DNA of 64,000 bases from Eleginops maclovinus (GCF_036324505.1 NC_086350.1:24995257-25059256), one strand, 5' to 3'; counted from the first letter of the stretch, positions 37,668 to 49,751 are shown. The notes: generated by a model from the letters alone, not told the origin. Program-made: numbers and translations.

Positions 37668-38440
37668 AAGAATGTGACCTACATTACAGAGAATAAGCCT
37701 TAAAAACCCCTCATTAACCTGTGATGCTACTAATTTCTTCTTTCTTTTTCTCTTCTATTATTATTCTGTAGTGTGACAACAGTGTAATAGTAGTATTAGT
37801 GGACTGCACAACAGAGATTTATCACACCAAGTATTAATAGACGCTTCACTTGTCCCTCCATTTTGTCAAACTGTCTCAGTTACCATGGTGACAATCAGGC
37901 TATTTGTACAAGGCCGAAGAGATGACTTTCATTGTAATTTAATGAGAGCTGCTCAAGAAGCCATCACTTACTTTCTCAAGCACAAAAACACACACAAACA
38001 CACACACTGTTGTGACTTTGCCCTTGGACTGGCGGGCATTTGAAAACTGTTGAAAAGACAAAGCGCTGGACATCAGAGGAATCATCATTAGAAGATAGAC
38101 TGGATTTTTCAGAATCGATACGATCATTTTTATATATCAAAATCTCACTGTGCATCCCTTACTTTAAAAAAAGCAGATTTATATTCTGTTCTTTATTCCA
38201 CTTCCACTGGTGTGCGAGTGCACTTTCGTTATCCAAACCTTGAAAGTACCAAGAGCAGAAAGATATGAGTTGGAAGATGATTAAGCGAAGATCTGAGATT
38301 TTAGGGAACTAACAACCCGGGAAGTTTACACACAATACATCCATCCTGGGTTGTGCACTCTTGGTATTGAAGTGTCTGTGCAAGAATGTTCTTTGGTTGC
38401 AAATGTTGGCATAAATAAATAAAATGGATCTCCCGTCTCA
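37668..38440. other. ntrk3 intron, no recognised feature
   Basis: Intronic sequence without recognisable genes or repeats. Confidence 0.4.
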
Positions 38441-38446
38441 ATCATA

Positions 38447-38812
38447 AACGGTAAGTGGTCTGCATTTATATCGGACTTTTTTGATTTTAGGGACCCCTAA
38501 AAGCACTTTTACACTTCAAGCGTTGCCAAACTGCGTTGTGGTTCCGTTGCATCACTTTGGCTGCATTGCTCACGGTGAAAGTTGAGAAAAAGTTCAACTT
38601 CTCAAGCGTCGACGGAAGCGCCAGCCAATCAAACCCGCGTATGCAAATATGCAAGTACAGGCGCTAGCCAATCAAACCGCATTTACAGTATGTGTGTCCG
38701 GGGCGGGAGATTAATGTGATTGGCTGGTGGTCGCATGAACCCCAAGCGCCAGACACGCCCACCGGCAAGCATCAACGCACCGGAACCGTGTGTACGCTGC
38801 GTTAGAGTTGAC
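38447..38812. repeat. SINE tail fragment followed by a GC-rich MITE-like block
   Basis: At 38447-38490 the text GGTAAGTGGTCTGCATTTAT matches the tail of the SINE at 30374. From about 38500 a GC-rich block contains two copies of the motif AGCCAATCAAACC (38633 and 38667 areas) and a third related GATTGGCTGG. The block has no clear termini. Confidence 0.4.
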
Positions 38813-40609
38813 CGTAAACCAAACAGGAAGTCAGCAATTTTGAAACGTCATGTTTTGTTTTAGGGCGATTTTTTGCCTTTTGAAGGGGCAGTACTTTAAC
38901 CAACTCCTCCTACAGATTCAGTCCGATCAACTTCAAATTTGTTCAGGACCATTTAATTGAACTACGTGTTTTGTTTTAATTTGTGTAAAAGCGTGTGCTC
39001 TGTCCTGTAAATAATTGTTGTCCTCTAGACCAAAGAGGCCTCTCTGCTGTCAGGCCCATCCATCACTCCCTGCCTGTTCACAATGTCTCCAGCTGTCTGT
39101 CCTCGGCCTCCAAACCGCTCTGTAGTTCTGTGTGTGACGCCTTTTGATATTTTCCAAGGGCCCTGGTTTGTGTTGTGAATACCTGTAGGGACTTTATACA
39201 TTTAACAATCCATCAGTTTGTAATAGCACTGAAGATTTAGGGTTGAGCTGCCATTCTCTTTTGTACTTTTGTCTCCTGTTCTGGAGCCATTACTAAATGT
39301 CTTTTTGTTTTTAAAACTGTAATGTTGATGTTTAGAGTTGCTCAAATCATGATGGTCAATAAGACAACACTCGGTATAATCTTGTAACCAACTATCATTG
39401 TTATCTGTTCTAGACATAATTAGATGTGTTGGTCCCTTTCTCACGAGGTCATCTCATGCATCCCGGAGAGATTGGATCGGCTGAATGCTGTGTCATAGTA
39501 AATGTTGTGGGCGCAAGGCATTGTGGGACAGCATTTCCTCCTTTCCTTTCATAAAGGAAGGTCCAGTGTTTCCTAAACTAAAGGAGGTTATAAAGGAAGT
39601 TTCAAAGCTCCTTTCCTATCATCTACAGAACTCCAACAGCTCTTATCATGGCTGCCACTGAGGGACTTCCGGGTCCTTTCACTTCGCTAGGAACCTTCCT
39701 AAGCGAACTGAGAATTTGACCGTACCCTAGCGAACTGAGAATTTGACCGTACCCTATGTCTCTGCCTTTAACCCATCCCAGAAGAAGAAGACCAAGGACC
39801 GAGAGATCATTGTAGTGAGCCCATCAGGAGAAGGGATGAGCATTACTGCAAGCAGGACTTCAATGTATATGTTTCTTGACTAAATCCCACCAAATCCTGC
39901 GTGTAGCACTTTGGATCCACAGTAGATCCTCGCCATTGTTTCTTTCATCTTATCTTTTCTTCTCCTTTCTCCTTTAATCTTATATTTTCATTACCGCTGT
40001 GCATGCCCCAGGTTTCATGTGCTTGCTCAATGGGAATAGCATTAATGGTGCGTGACTCTATTATTACGCAACACACAGGTAACTGGACATTATGTGATTC
40101 CATTATTAAAAACAGCAGCAGATGTACAGGGACTGTTAGTCATATGGAGAGTACAGCAGGGTTTAAACATCTGTCTGAGCCAGAGGCTGTCACTACTCAG
40201 CTGTATTCAAACTGTATGATGTTCATGTAGATTACAAGTGATCCTGGAAAATCTGATTGGATTTGAATTATAAGGAAGTCGCATGTTTTTGAATTTTTAG
40301 TGACACGCATGAGGTTTGTAGTGAAACTGACAGAAGTATTGGCTTCAAACTGCCCCATAAATGATACATAACATACATTATAAAATTGGTAAAGAAAAGC
40401 CACAAATAATAACACACAGCAACTTTTACCCAAACCAAACTGTCATGATTGTCTCAGATTTCATAGGAACCAAGGGCAAACACTGAACGACAAGTATTTA
40501 AAAAGATAATTATCAATAAATACTGTAACCCAACTTCTTTTGAAATATCTTGCAGCATCTTCTGCCATTAGGTAAAGGACACAACCAAACATTGAAAATG
40601 CATTATAAC
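38813..40609. other. ntrk3 intron; 27-bp tandem duplication at 39703-39756
   Basis: No genes are recognised. At 39703-39729 the unit starting GCGAACTGAGAATTTGACCG is followed directly by an identical copy at 39730-39756. Confidence 0.55.
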
Positions 40610-40991
40610 CAGGTTTGGGAGGGTTACTTAAAAAATGTATTACGGTTAGTTGATTGTAAAAATATTGCAAATGAAATTCGATTTACTATAAAAGAACATA
40701 AATATCAACATGTTTTTTAGTTAAGTGTATTATAAGACAACCACCTACTGCATTAAAAAAAAATGTATAAAGAAAATGAAAGTTGCCTAAATGAAAACCA
40801 ACAATCCAGGAGGTCTACCTTTAGATTTTTTTAAATTACAATACATTTTTTATAACATTGTATGCTAGTTATCACCATTCTTTTTTAAATGAATCAGTTT
40901 TCTGATTGCATATTTCTATCATGTAACTGAAAGGGAATCCTTTTCTGATAATGTAATCCCTTTACATGTATTCCATTACTCCCCAAACCTG
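40610..40991. mobile_element. hAT-type MITE (382 bp)
   Basis: The termini are CAGGTTTGGGAGGGTTACTT at the left and, complemented, CAGGTTTGGGGAGTAATGGA at the right. An exact 8-bp duplication, ATTATAAC, flanks it at 40602-40609 and 40992-40999. The interior is AT-rich and noncoding. Confidence 0.9.
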
Positions 40992-40999
40992 ATTATAAC

Positions 41000-41690
41000 A
41001 CACACAAGCCGAGCAACATCAGCTTGTACAAAGTATTTCAGGAAACGATACTGAGCAGTGGTGGTAGTAGCATTTGTAGCAATGATAGTAGCAGTAGTGT
41101 CGGTAGTGACAGTGACTCTTCCTGTAGTAAACCTGCTCCATCTGTGCCCCCCCTTCTCTCAGCTGGTGATGTAACAATGTTTATTATTCATGGCTGCTGA
41201 GATTATGGCCCTCATCAGTATTCTGAACAGGACAGGAGGGAAGAGAAGAGACAGCTGGAAAGAGACATTTCCATTTCCATTTCTATCTCTGTTTTGTCTC
41301 TGATTACCCTTCCATGCCCGAGGAGCACCGGGCACTGAGCTCAAACTGTAGTTCAATAATGTGCCTTTAATATTTTCATATGAACTCCTCTGCTTCTCGC
41401 TCAGTGTTTTAACCTGCCATGTTGGAAAGGAGGTCTGCTTTTTACCATTGCAAATGTGCCATACAAACACAGCCTGGATGTTGTCAGAACAGTTAGATGA
41501 CAACCGATGCAGAAGAACAAACCAGTCTGTAGAAAGTAATGCAATCACCTTTTTTCTTCAGATTTCCAATGTTTTGGTATTCCTATTTTATTCTTGTTCT
41601 TACTCTCATCTAGGATCATGGAATACGGGTCATGATCCAAAGAACCCGATGATTGCAAAATGTTTTTTTCCAGGTGGCTGGTATCTCCCA
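41000..41690. other. ntrk3 intron, no recognised feature
   Basis: Intronic sequence. Overlapping open frames at 41159-41548 and 41361-41693 on opposite strands show no recognisable domain. Confidence 0.4.
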
Positions 41691-42031
41691 TAGGAAGTTC
41701 AGTCCTCCATTAGGGACTCAGAGTAGAGCCGATGTTTCTTTGCAATTAAAAGGAGCCAGTTTAGGCACCTAGAAAGGATGCCACCTGGATGCCTCCCTAG
41801 GGAGGGGTTCCAGGATCATCCATCTGGGAGGATGCTACGGGCAAGACCCAGGACCAAAGGAGGGATTAAATCTCCAAGATGGTCTGGGAAGCCTGGGAAT
41901 CCCCTAGTCCAGAGCTGGTTAATATAGGGCCCTCTGCTGCAACTACTAACTCCTGCGATCCGACATTGGATAAGTGGGTGGGTGGATGGGTGGGTGGGTG
42001 GGTGGATGGATGGATGGATGGATGGATGGAT
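41691..42031 (+). mobile_element. 5'-truncated Rex3-like (RTE) retrotransposon
   Basis: Same family as the element at 51132-54475, in the opposite orientation. Shared landmarks are GAAGTTCAGTC, GACTCAGAGTAGAGCCG, AAGGAGCCAGTT, GGCACCTAG, GATGCCACCTGG and CTCCCTAGGGAGG, then GAGCTGGTTAATAT. It ends in a GGTG then GGAT tetranucleotide tail (41964-42031). Only the last ~340 bp, the 3' end, is present. Confidence 0.85.
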
Positions 42032-42547
42032 ATCTCCCACACATGATAACATCTATTAGGTTACCAAGGTAATAATGTAAGGTGCATCATTTTTACAATT
42101 GTTGCTCATGTAAAAATGCTAAAATAAGTAAGTATAAGTAAGCATTAAGTACAAATTAGTGGTCAAATAACCTCTACAGTCAAAACCAAAATTGTTTCAA
42201 CATTTAGCACATGACGTGCAGTAAACTTCACATTTTCTTTTGCGCGTGGCCTGTTGGCTGTCCATTACTGTTGGGCAAACAGCATTTAAGAACTAGTTCT
42301 GTTGTGTGTGAATCTTTTAACTACTTCTGACAATATGTGATGAATTGAACAGGTAAGGTGAAGAGATCCTTAAAAATCTCTTTGACCGAATCTCAGGGGA
42401 GAATTGAGGGTCAGTATAAAATGCCATGGGAATGCATCGGTTAGGTGCTGAGATATTAAATGCTTGCCCAAAAGTGGAGGACTGACCAGTTGACACTGTT
42501 TGTGATGATTTTAAATCCTCACAGTGTTAAAATGATCACTGTTTGTA

Positions 42548-42742
42548 TGTTTGGTGGCGTAAATGGTTAATGGAATGCATTGTCAGAGTGCTTTTGCATG
42601 AAAGTCAGCGTTCACACATTCAGCCCATTGACCATGCCATCGGGAGCATTTTGGTGTTCAGTATCTTGACCCAGGACACTTTGACCGCATGGGCCAGGAT
42701 TGTACCACCGATCTTACGGTTGGTAGATACGCTACCTAGTTA
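42548..42742 (-). mobile_element. tRNA-derived SINE, degenerate
   Basis: It has the same layout as the SINE at 30374: a minus-strand head with GGTACAATCCTGG as a B-box-like sequence and a tail complementing AAATGGTTAATGGAATGCAT. It is more diverged and the A box is weak. Confidence 0.45.
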
Positions 42743-42835
42743 GCTTTAATTCCCCTATATATCTATTTATATCTTCCCACGATCATCATCATCAATTATC
42801 TGTCATGAGTGTTACAGATTAAACACACTTAGTCC

Positions 42836-42837
<2 letters not shown>

Positions 42838-42876
<39 letters not shown>

Positions 42877-42906
42877 CCACACCCACACCCACACACACAC
42901 ACACAC
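42838..42906. repeat. (CA)n microsatellite with CCCACACC interruption
   Basis: About 35 bp of CA, a CCCCACACCC block, then more CA. Confidence 0.95.
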
Positions 42907-43453
42907 CTGATTAGCATAGACTATTTTCAGAGGCGCTGACTGGGCTGTGAAATGACACAGTAATTAAAACTGTCAGTCATTCTGTCTGTGTGATGCATTG
43001 CAGTCTGGGATTGTTCCACTTGTCAATCAAATGAACACTTGTCATGTGTTGTCTTCACCATCAAACTCATAGGGCTGTTGTTCTCGACAAAGCTCTTCCT
43101 TTGTAAAAAACGGTGAAAAACCTTACATAGCAACTTTAAATGAGAGCTTTTGTTGTTTCCACATGTATACTCATTGGTCCGCTAAGCTTAAAACCAAAGC
43201 TTACTTAATTTTTTACAAAGAACAATCGCAAAAGACTAGAAACGGCATCTTAGAGTACAACATTTAAGTGTATTTGTACTGGTATTTAAGGGTTGCTAGT
43301 TTGCCTCCTGGGAACTGCCACATTGCCCCGGTTCAGAACCAAACACTGTTCCATAGGTGCTGTACAGATCATTTTAATAATACTAGAGTGGGATGAATTA
43401 AGAGACTAAACTGTCTGTATAAGTACAGAGTAGAAACTGCACTGTATGTTTAA

Positions 43454-43847
43454 AGGGGCCCTATTATGATTATTGGGGGTTTCCCTTTCCTGTAGTGTGT
43501 TAAATAGGTTTTTGTGCATGAAAATGGTTTGAGCCGTCTGCAAAGGCTAAAATTCCTGTGTTCAATCCAGAGGGAGGAGACCCCCCACCGCCCGCCCCCT
43601 GCCTGAAATGCTTCCATTGGACTCCTTTGTTTTCTTCTGAAATTTAGTGACATCATTATGTAACACTTTCGCTTCTATTGGCTAGCGCTCCAACACATTT
43701 GCATGACAGTCTAAGGGGCGGGATATTTCCAACTCATCTTTAAGCGATTGACCAATCACAACAGTTATATAACTACAACACTAAATGCCATAGTAGAGGA
43801 TACAATTACGACAATATGTACCTGGAAATTAGCATAATAGGGCCCCT
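43454..43847. mobile_element. TTAA-flanked MITE (family A), complete long form
   Basis: The best-preserved copy. TTAA at 43450-43453, terminal AGGGGCCCTATTATG, and the exact complement CATAATAGGGCCCCT at the other end followed by TTAA at 43848-43851. It has no ORF. A TTAA target suits a piggyBac- or Kolobok-mobilised MITE; the AGGG terminus does not decide between them. Confidence 0.92.
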
Positions 43848-43851
43848 TTAA

Positions 43852-44904
43852 GCAATTTAGCTGTCCTACAATATTTATTGAAACATAAAAACTAATTAAA
43901 AGTCCTGATGAATAAAATCAAATTTTTGTGAGGGTTAAAAGTCAAATTTGTTTTGCCATCTTTTATTTCCCTCACAACATTTTAATTAAATTCAACAAGC
44001 AGTGGTCTGTTTGAAGAGGACTGTCGAGGCTTGGGAACATCCAAGTTTCTAAGCAACAAGCAGAAACTAACAAATCCACATACCCCTACACACAGAGAGA
44101 AACAAACACCATCTGCCCACTTCCTGCTGTTCAGGAAGTCTCGGCAGCACTAAGATGGCCGCCCCCATGTAGAGCCGGCTCAAGCCCTGATTGGACACTG
44201 TTTCTTCCTTGGAGACGTTCGCTATGCCAGAAGAAACAGGATGTCATAATGAAGAAGAGCAAAAGTGTTTTGCATTCACAATTACGACAGTTCAATACTT
44301 GAGCTCCATGTATTAGCATTCTGCTTTAATAAAGGTTTAACATCTAACTGAGAAGAAGTGCTCCTTAAAGACAACCTAAAGAAAAACTTCACACTGCATT
44401 TTGTTTGTATAATTAATGAGACGCACATGACATGAATACATGTTACTCTTATCCAACAAACACATTCTGTGTGTAAAGACACATTTTCTTTTCTTTACAC
44501 TTCATATTCTTTAGGGATATGAATCTGAATTCTCTGTGTGATAGAAGAGAGAGCTTAGGAAGACTTCCAGGGTGTTCTTACCATTTAATAAAGGAGTGAA
44601 AAGTATTATTCTTCATTGGTTTAAAGGCATTAATATTCCATTGGTTGCAGTCATACAATGCTGTTTTACAATCATCTCTCTATTGCAAGCACAGAGCGAT
44701 GCATATTATACAGCACATGCATTGTAGTCGAGATTATTAGATGTAACAGGGTGTTAAATAATTAATCATGTCTGGTTGTCTGCAGACTGCATGTATGACA
44801 GCCGCACTAATGAGAAGTGAGAAAGCATTACAGTTATTGCTTGGACTTTGATTATCTACCACACAGCATCCTCTTCAATATTACAGAAGACATATTCTTC
44901 TCCT
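43852..44904. other. ntrk3 intron, no recognised feature
   Basis: Intronic sequence without recognisable genes or repeats. Confidence 0.4.
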
Positions 44905-45308
44905 TGTAAGGTTCATATTAGTATTAGTGTCTCTACTGGGACAAGTTTCCATGCTTTTATGTTCAAAAAGCTCTCTATTTTTCCTGTTTTCACCCTCTGT
45001 CTGAAACCAGAGCGCAGTCTGCTATGATTGGTTACCTGATCGGATTTGTTGTGATTGGTCAACCACTCAAAGATGTCCCGCCCCTTAGCCTTTCACGTAC
45101 AATGTGTTAGAGTGCTAGCCAATGAGAGCTCAAATGTTACATAGTGATGTTGTCATTACGTTATGGAAGTAAACAAAGGAGTCCAATGAAGGCAAGGAGA
45201 GAAACTCCCTCGGAGGGTGGGGGGGGGGACGACATTGGGGTTTAAGCCTTTGCAGACCATTTACATACACAAAAACCTAAACAACACGCTACAGGGGAGG
45301 GAAAACTC
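44905..45308. mobile_element. TTAA-type MITE (family A), inverted, ends lost
   Basis: Reverse-orientation copy. It begins within GGTTCATATTAGTATTAGTG, followed by CTACTGGGACAAGTTTCC and TTCAAAAAGCTCT. It ends within CCATTTACATACACAAAAAC and the complement of the TAGTGTGTT arm. Both terminal repeats are missing. Confidence 0.7.
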
Positions 45309-48029
45309 CTGTAGGAATTTTCTTCAGTTTTGGATGTTCTGTGTCACATGGTTGTCACCAATTACCTTGAATACTGTGTTTATACATTTGCATCTGATAC
45401 ACAGTAATCCAGAATATGTGCCCATATAAAACGTTTTTTTATGGGCACATGTCTTTAACTCGCACGTTTAAATCTGAACTGTGTAATTTTGGATGACTGC
45501 CTCATATTGAAAGCTGTTTTTCTCCATGCAATTTTCTTGGCCCGCAGCTCCAATACAACAAACTCAACATTTATCTTCAGGATGACAGTTCTGAGCTAAA
45601 CTGTCTGTTGACTCTCTCATTTTACTGCTTGCATTATGTGTACAAGAAATTATCTCTTTCATTTTCTTGTTCAGGGTTATTTTTCAACATCCTGTCAGAA
45701 AGTGAGAATTACTTCTATGGAGTTGCCAATGGCTCAATAAAGATCATGCAAATGTCCTCGTATACTCTAGGTCTTCAGAAACTCTGTTGAGGAATATACT
45801 CCAAACACAGACTTACTGAAACAATGAAAGTGAACAGTAAAACCTGTTAAACATTATATACTTTTGCACTGAGGGAATAACAGCAACTTCCAGAGGCAAC
45901 TAGGGCAGCTTGGATCAATCCAATCAATAACCTGCAGGAAATACCTTTTCCACTTCTGCCCAACAGCAGCTGGGGGGCCTTAACAGCAGTTTTCCTTAGT
46001 TCATCTTGGGTAGGGTACACTCGCAGGAAGGTTGAAGGCTTGAGACAAGCTGATGCAAGCTTTACACAACCTCAAACAAATCCAAACAATTAAAAACATT
46101 CTGATCATTGCATCATAATTCCATAAAACATGGCGGTGGATGTTTTTGGTAGCCAGCATGTGAAATATACCTCACATTACACTGGTTGTATAAAAGCTGC
46201 CTTCACATGATAATTGGTTTGCTTTTCGCTCAAAGCTGCATCTGATTAGCTTGCTAGCTTGATCCGCTTCATAGAGCTGTTATATGGTTACGTGTCGAAA
46301 GGTTATCCATAATGGAGGTCAATGTTAAAGTAATTGTAACTTTGAGCACAGCGATTGTCGTCCATTTTTAGCAATACACACCTCCGATTATAGTGCTTCG
46401 GCCTAGTCGTCCACTCAAGGAACACAACTTAGAGCCGTTTTACCACTGGTCGTGTGAAGGCAGCTCTAGTCCAAGTTCCTGCTGGCTGCAGTGCTCTATT
46501 AAAGCTGCTACGCTGAAGCAGCTGATTAAGTCCTGCTTTATGGGCCACCTCACCTTGAACAACGCTTTCTTAGTAACACACAAGGGCAGCCCTGACAAAT
46601 GTTACCTCTGCCTTCAGTGTGGGTAAGTGGAGAGGAACATTAATCTGGAGAGCATGGAAACACCAAGGAAATGGAATTCCAGGCACATACAGCAGTAGCG
46701 GTATAAAGTGTCCTACTGTAACACTGATGCACTGTTCACGTGGTTGAAGTCTGTCTGTAACAGTTTGATGTGAGCTTTGCAGAGGTGAACCCACAACAGC
46801 TCTGTGGCTTGAGCTGTGACAGCATATTGGGTCTGTCTTTCTACAGTACATGTGTGTGTCTAAAGACTGCTGTAAATGACTTGTTAACGTTAACTGCCTT
46901 TGAGTTTCATGTCTATTTCCCATTAGTGGTGTAGCATTAACAGAGGCGGAACAAATCTGTGTGTATCATTTCACACGTTAAAAGGAATTGAGAATCAAGA
47001 CATCAGAGAAAGTGCAGAATAAGCTCACAAGTTTAAGATGGAAATTACTGTAGCAGACACCAAGATACATGATTGAGGATTCATCACACTTTGTAATAAG
47101 CAACCCACAAGTTTTTAACGACGATAATTGAATTTCAAGTGAGTTTATATGGCTGCAAGTTATGTGTGTGTATGTTAGCTTGTGTGACTTGCTATAAATG
47201 TGTTAGCTGTATGCTACATAGAGCTAACACATTTTCTTCAGCAATAAAAGTTGTTAATAAAAATGTATTGTATTCTTTAATATTATGATTTAATATAAAC
47301 CATATGTGAGTCAATGGTATCCAATTATGAAGAAGTAGGGTAGTTAAACTGTAGATCCATGTTACGAAACTAATCATCAGAGTGTGTGCTCATCCATTAC
47401 CTGTTGGTTACATTCACCAGCAACAAAAAACAACATGCTTCATTCACACAAATCTGGAACTCTGAACATTTTAAAAAACCTAAGCTGAGGTGAACCAGCT
47501 GTTCATATGGGACAATGTGAATTAAATGCAGTATAACACTGTCTCTTGCAGAAGATGAAAGTTGGTGACTGTTAATCTCTTAACAGGGAAACAGCTGCTC
47601 AAAATACGTGAAACTAATAATGAGCATTTTGGCAGACAGCTTTTCTTGTAGCCTATTGGAGCCTCTCCGCTTCACAGAGAGGCTCCTCTACACACAGCTC
47701 AACTAAACCCCTTTCTTCTCAACGTGAAAATCGGTCATTTCCAAGGTGGTTAATCACCAACTCCCAGCCTCACCTCCACCAAAAATACCTTTTATCTTCA
47801 TATGAAGAAATATATTAGTTATTGTTATGGCTTTGGGACTAAAGCTGCAGTCTGACTTATTTTTTGCCAATTTTTACTTTCTAACATCCTCCAAAACTTT
47901 ATAACATGTTGGGCAATATAACACAATGTGTATCACAAGATGACTCCAAGCCTCACAGTAGTGCCTTTATCAATGTGAAACTAATAATTCCAGGTTCTAT
48001 TGACAGATGATTTTGATTCATTTTCTTGA
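45309..48029. other. ntrk3 intron, no recognised feature
   Basis: Intronic sequence. The open frames at 46393-46626 and 46570-46923 show no recognisable family. Confidence 0.4.
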
Positions 48030-48734
48030 GCGCACAACACGTGGAACCTTTAAGCAGATGGGCTACAGTAACAGAAGACCACACCGGGAGCTACTCCTAT
48101 CAGCTAGGAACAGGAAACTGAGGCTACAATTGGCATGGGCTCATTAACATTCGACAATAGAAGATTGGAATAATGTTGCCTGGTCTGATGAGCCTTGATT
48201 TCTGCTGCAACGTTCAGATGGTGGTCAGAATTTGAGTAAACAACATGAAAACATGGATCCATCCTGCCTTGTATCGACGGTAAAGGCTGGTGGCGGTGGT
48301 GTGGGGGATGTTTTCATGGCATACTTCGGGCGCCTGAGTATCGTTTAAACACTGCAGCCTACTTGAGTATTGTTGTCCAACCCTTTATGACCACAGTGTA
48401 CCCATCTTCTGATGGCTACTTCCAGCAGGATAATGCGCCATGTCACAAAGCTCAAATTATCTCAAACTGGTTTCTTGAACATGACAATGAGTTCACTGTA
48501 CTCGAATGGCCTCCACATTCACCAGATCTAAATCCTATAGAGGACCTTTGGGATGTGTTGGAACAGGAGATTTGCATCATGGATGTGCAGCCAACAAATC
48601 TGCAGCAGCTGTGTGATGCTATCATGTGAATATGGACCAAAATCTCTGAGGAATGTTTCCAGCACCTTGTTGAGTCGATGCCACAAACAATTAAGGCAGC
48701 TCTGAAGGCAAACGGGGGTCCAACCCGGAACTAG
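48030..48734 (+). pseudogene. Tc1/mariner transposase pseudogene, DD36E-type spacing
   Basis: Decayed transposase reading across frames. The DNA-binding end is degraded. NRRPHRELLLSARNRKLRL, then WSDE near 48182-48193 (first catalytic Asp), then MDPSCL. From 48363 a frame reads PSSDGYFQQDNAPCHKA (second Asp) and then [20 protein letters not shown] (catalytic Glu). There are 36 residues between the second Asp and the Glu, against 34 in the Tc1 copy at 61173. An in-frame TGA at 48627 interrupts the C-terminus, which otherwise runs IWTKISEECFQHLVESMP to TAG at 48732. Several upstream frameshifts also break it. No terminal repeats were found. Confidence 0.85.
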
Positions 48735-49630
48735 CAAGGTGTACCTGAAGTGGCTGGTAAGTGTATGAACCCTCATTTCTAAATATCATCTAATATTCAG
48801 ACCAATATGGTTTTTAGCTTTAGTCTAAAACTTTTGAAAACAAATAAGTTTCAATTCGCAATTCCTTAATTTATACTCAGACAGAACCCAATAATTGTTT
48901 TGTATTGTTTTATGTCACACATCCCGAGTGAGGTTTCTTGAAGTGAAACTCAATCTTACATGTCAACACAGTTTTAATAGTCATGGAGGTCTGGATACAG
49001 CTTTTCCTGTCTTTGTCAAGTCTTAAAAGACAGCCAAGCCACCCTAACCCCGATTGCATGAGAACTATGAATAATGAACAGAATGTCAATGTAACTGACA
49101 GGATATAAAGAAAGATGTGGTTCAAGGAGAGAACATATATTGAGCTAGATTTTGGGAAATGTTTGAAAGTGTAAACCATACTGGGAGTTAAAAGTCAGGA
49201 TGTCTCAGCCTCTGTTGCTTGAGTGAGTCTCCTCTAACAAGCAAACCCCATTAGAGTGTCTTAACTTCAGGGAGTGTGTATGTGACTTAACTTACAGTCA
49301 AACCAAAGCTTTACCAGAAATCCACATTTCCGAAGATGGCTATACTCATAAATATTTGACCTCAACATCATGTTATATAAAAGACATTGGTTTTGGGGGT
49401 TAAGGATTGAATCATCCTGACTACTTCGCTATCCTTTGATATCTAATGCAATTTCGGATTATTTCAAATATCAAGTGAACCATTGATTTCCAACATCAGT
49501 AAGGAGTTAAAGCCATATTGATGACAGCATCATGGCATCATCACTTTGTCCTCAACCCACAAAAGGTAGAGTATGTTTGTAAATTGATTCATTATTTTCA
49601 TTATTGTTGGTTTGCCTCAGACCACCGTGG
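48735..49630. other. ntrk3 intron, no recognised feature
   Basis: Intronic sequence between the Tc1 relic and the CA array next to the LRR2 exon. Nothing is recognised. Confidence 0.4.
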
Positions 49631-49658
49631 GGTGTGTGTGTGTGTGTGTGTGTGTGTT
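49631..49658. repeat. (TG)14 just downstream of a receptor 5' splice site
   Basis: On the ntrk3 strand this is (CA)14 beginning about 21 nt after the exon end at 49680, inside the intron. Confidence 0.92.
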
Positions 49659-49679
49659 TTCCTTTATGCATGTACTCAC

Positions 49680-49751
49680 ATGTAGCGCAGGTGGGGGTTC
49701 TTGGTGAAGACACGAGCCTGGATCGAATACAGATTGCTCCTTGTAATCGTT
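49680..49751 (-). CDS. ntrk3: TrkC receptor exon: leucine-rich repeat 2
   Basis: This 72-nt exon is phase 2 at both ends, with a TATAG acceptor (AG at 49752-49753) and a GTGAGT donor (49674-49679). It encodes TITRSNLYSIQARVFTKNPH and then LRY, the second LRR, matching the TrkC IKNSGLRSIQPRAFAKNPHLRY pattern. The KNPHLRY end is a Trk hallmark. The partial first codon completes Leu of GLQRL from the upstream exon, and the last two bases start Ile of YINLS in the downstream exon. The exon is symmetric, so skipping would remove one repeat without a frameshift. Confidence 0.95.

Noticed and set aside
46393..46923. Overlapping ORFs on both strands as a possible nested gene
   Set aside because: No domain, no conserved motif and no splice signals; the lengths are within chance for 64 kb.
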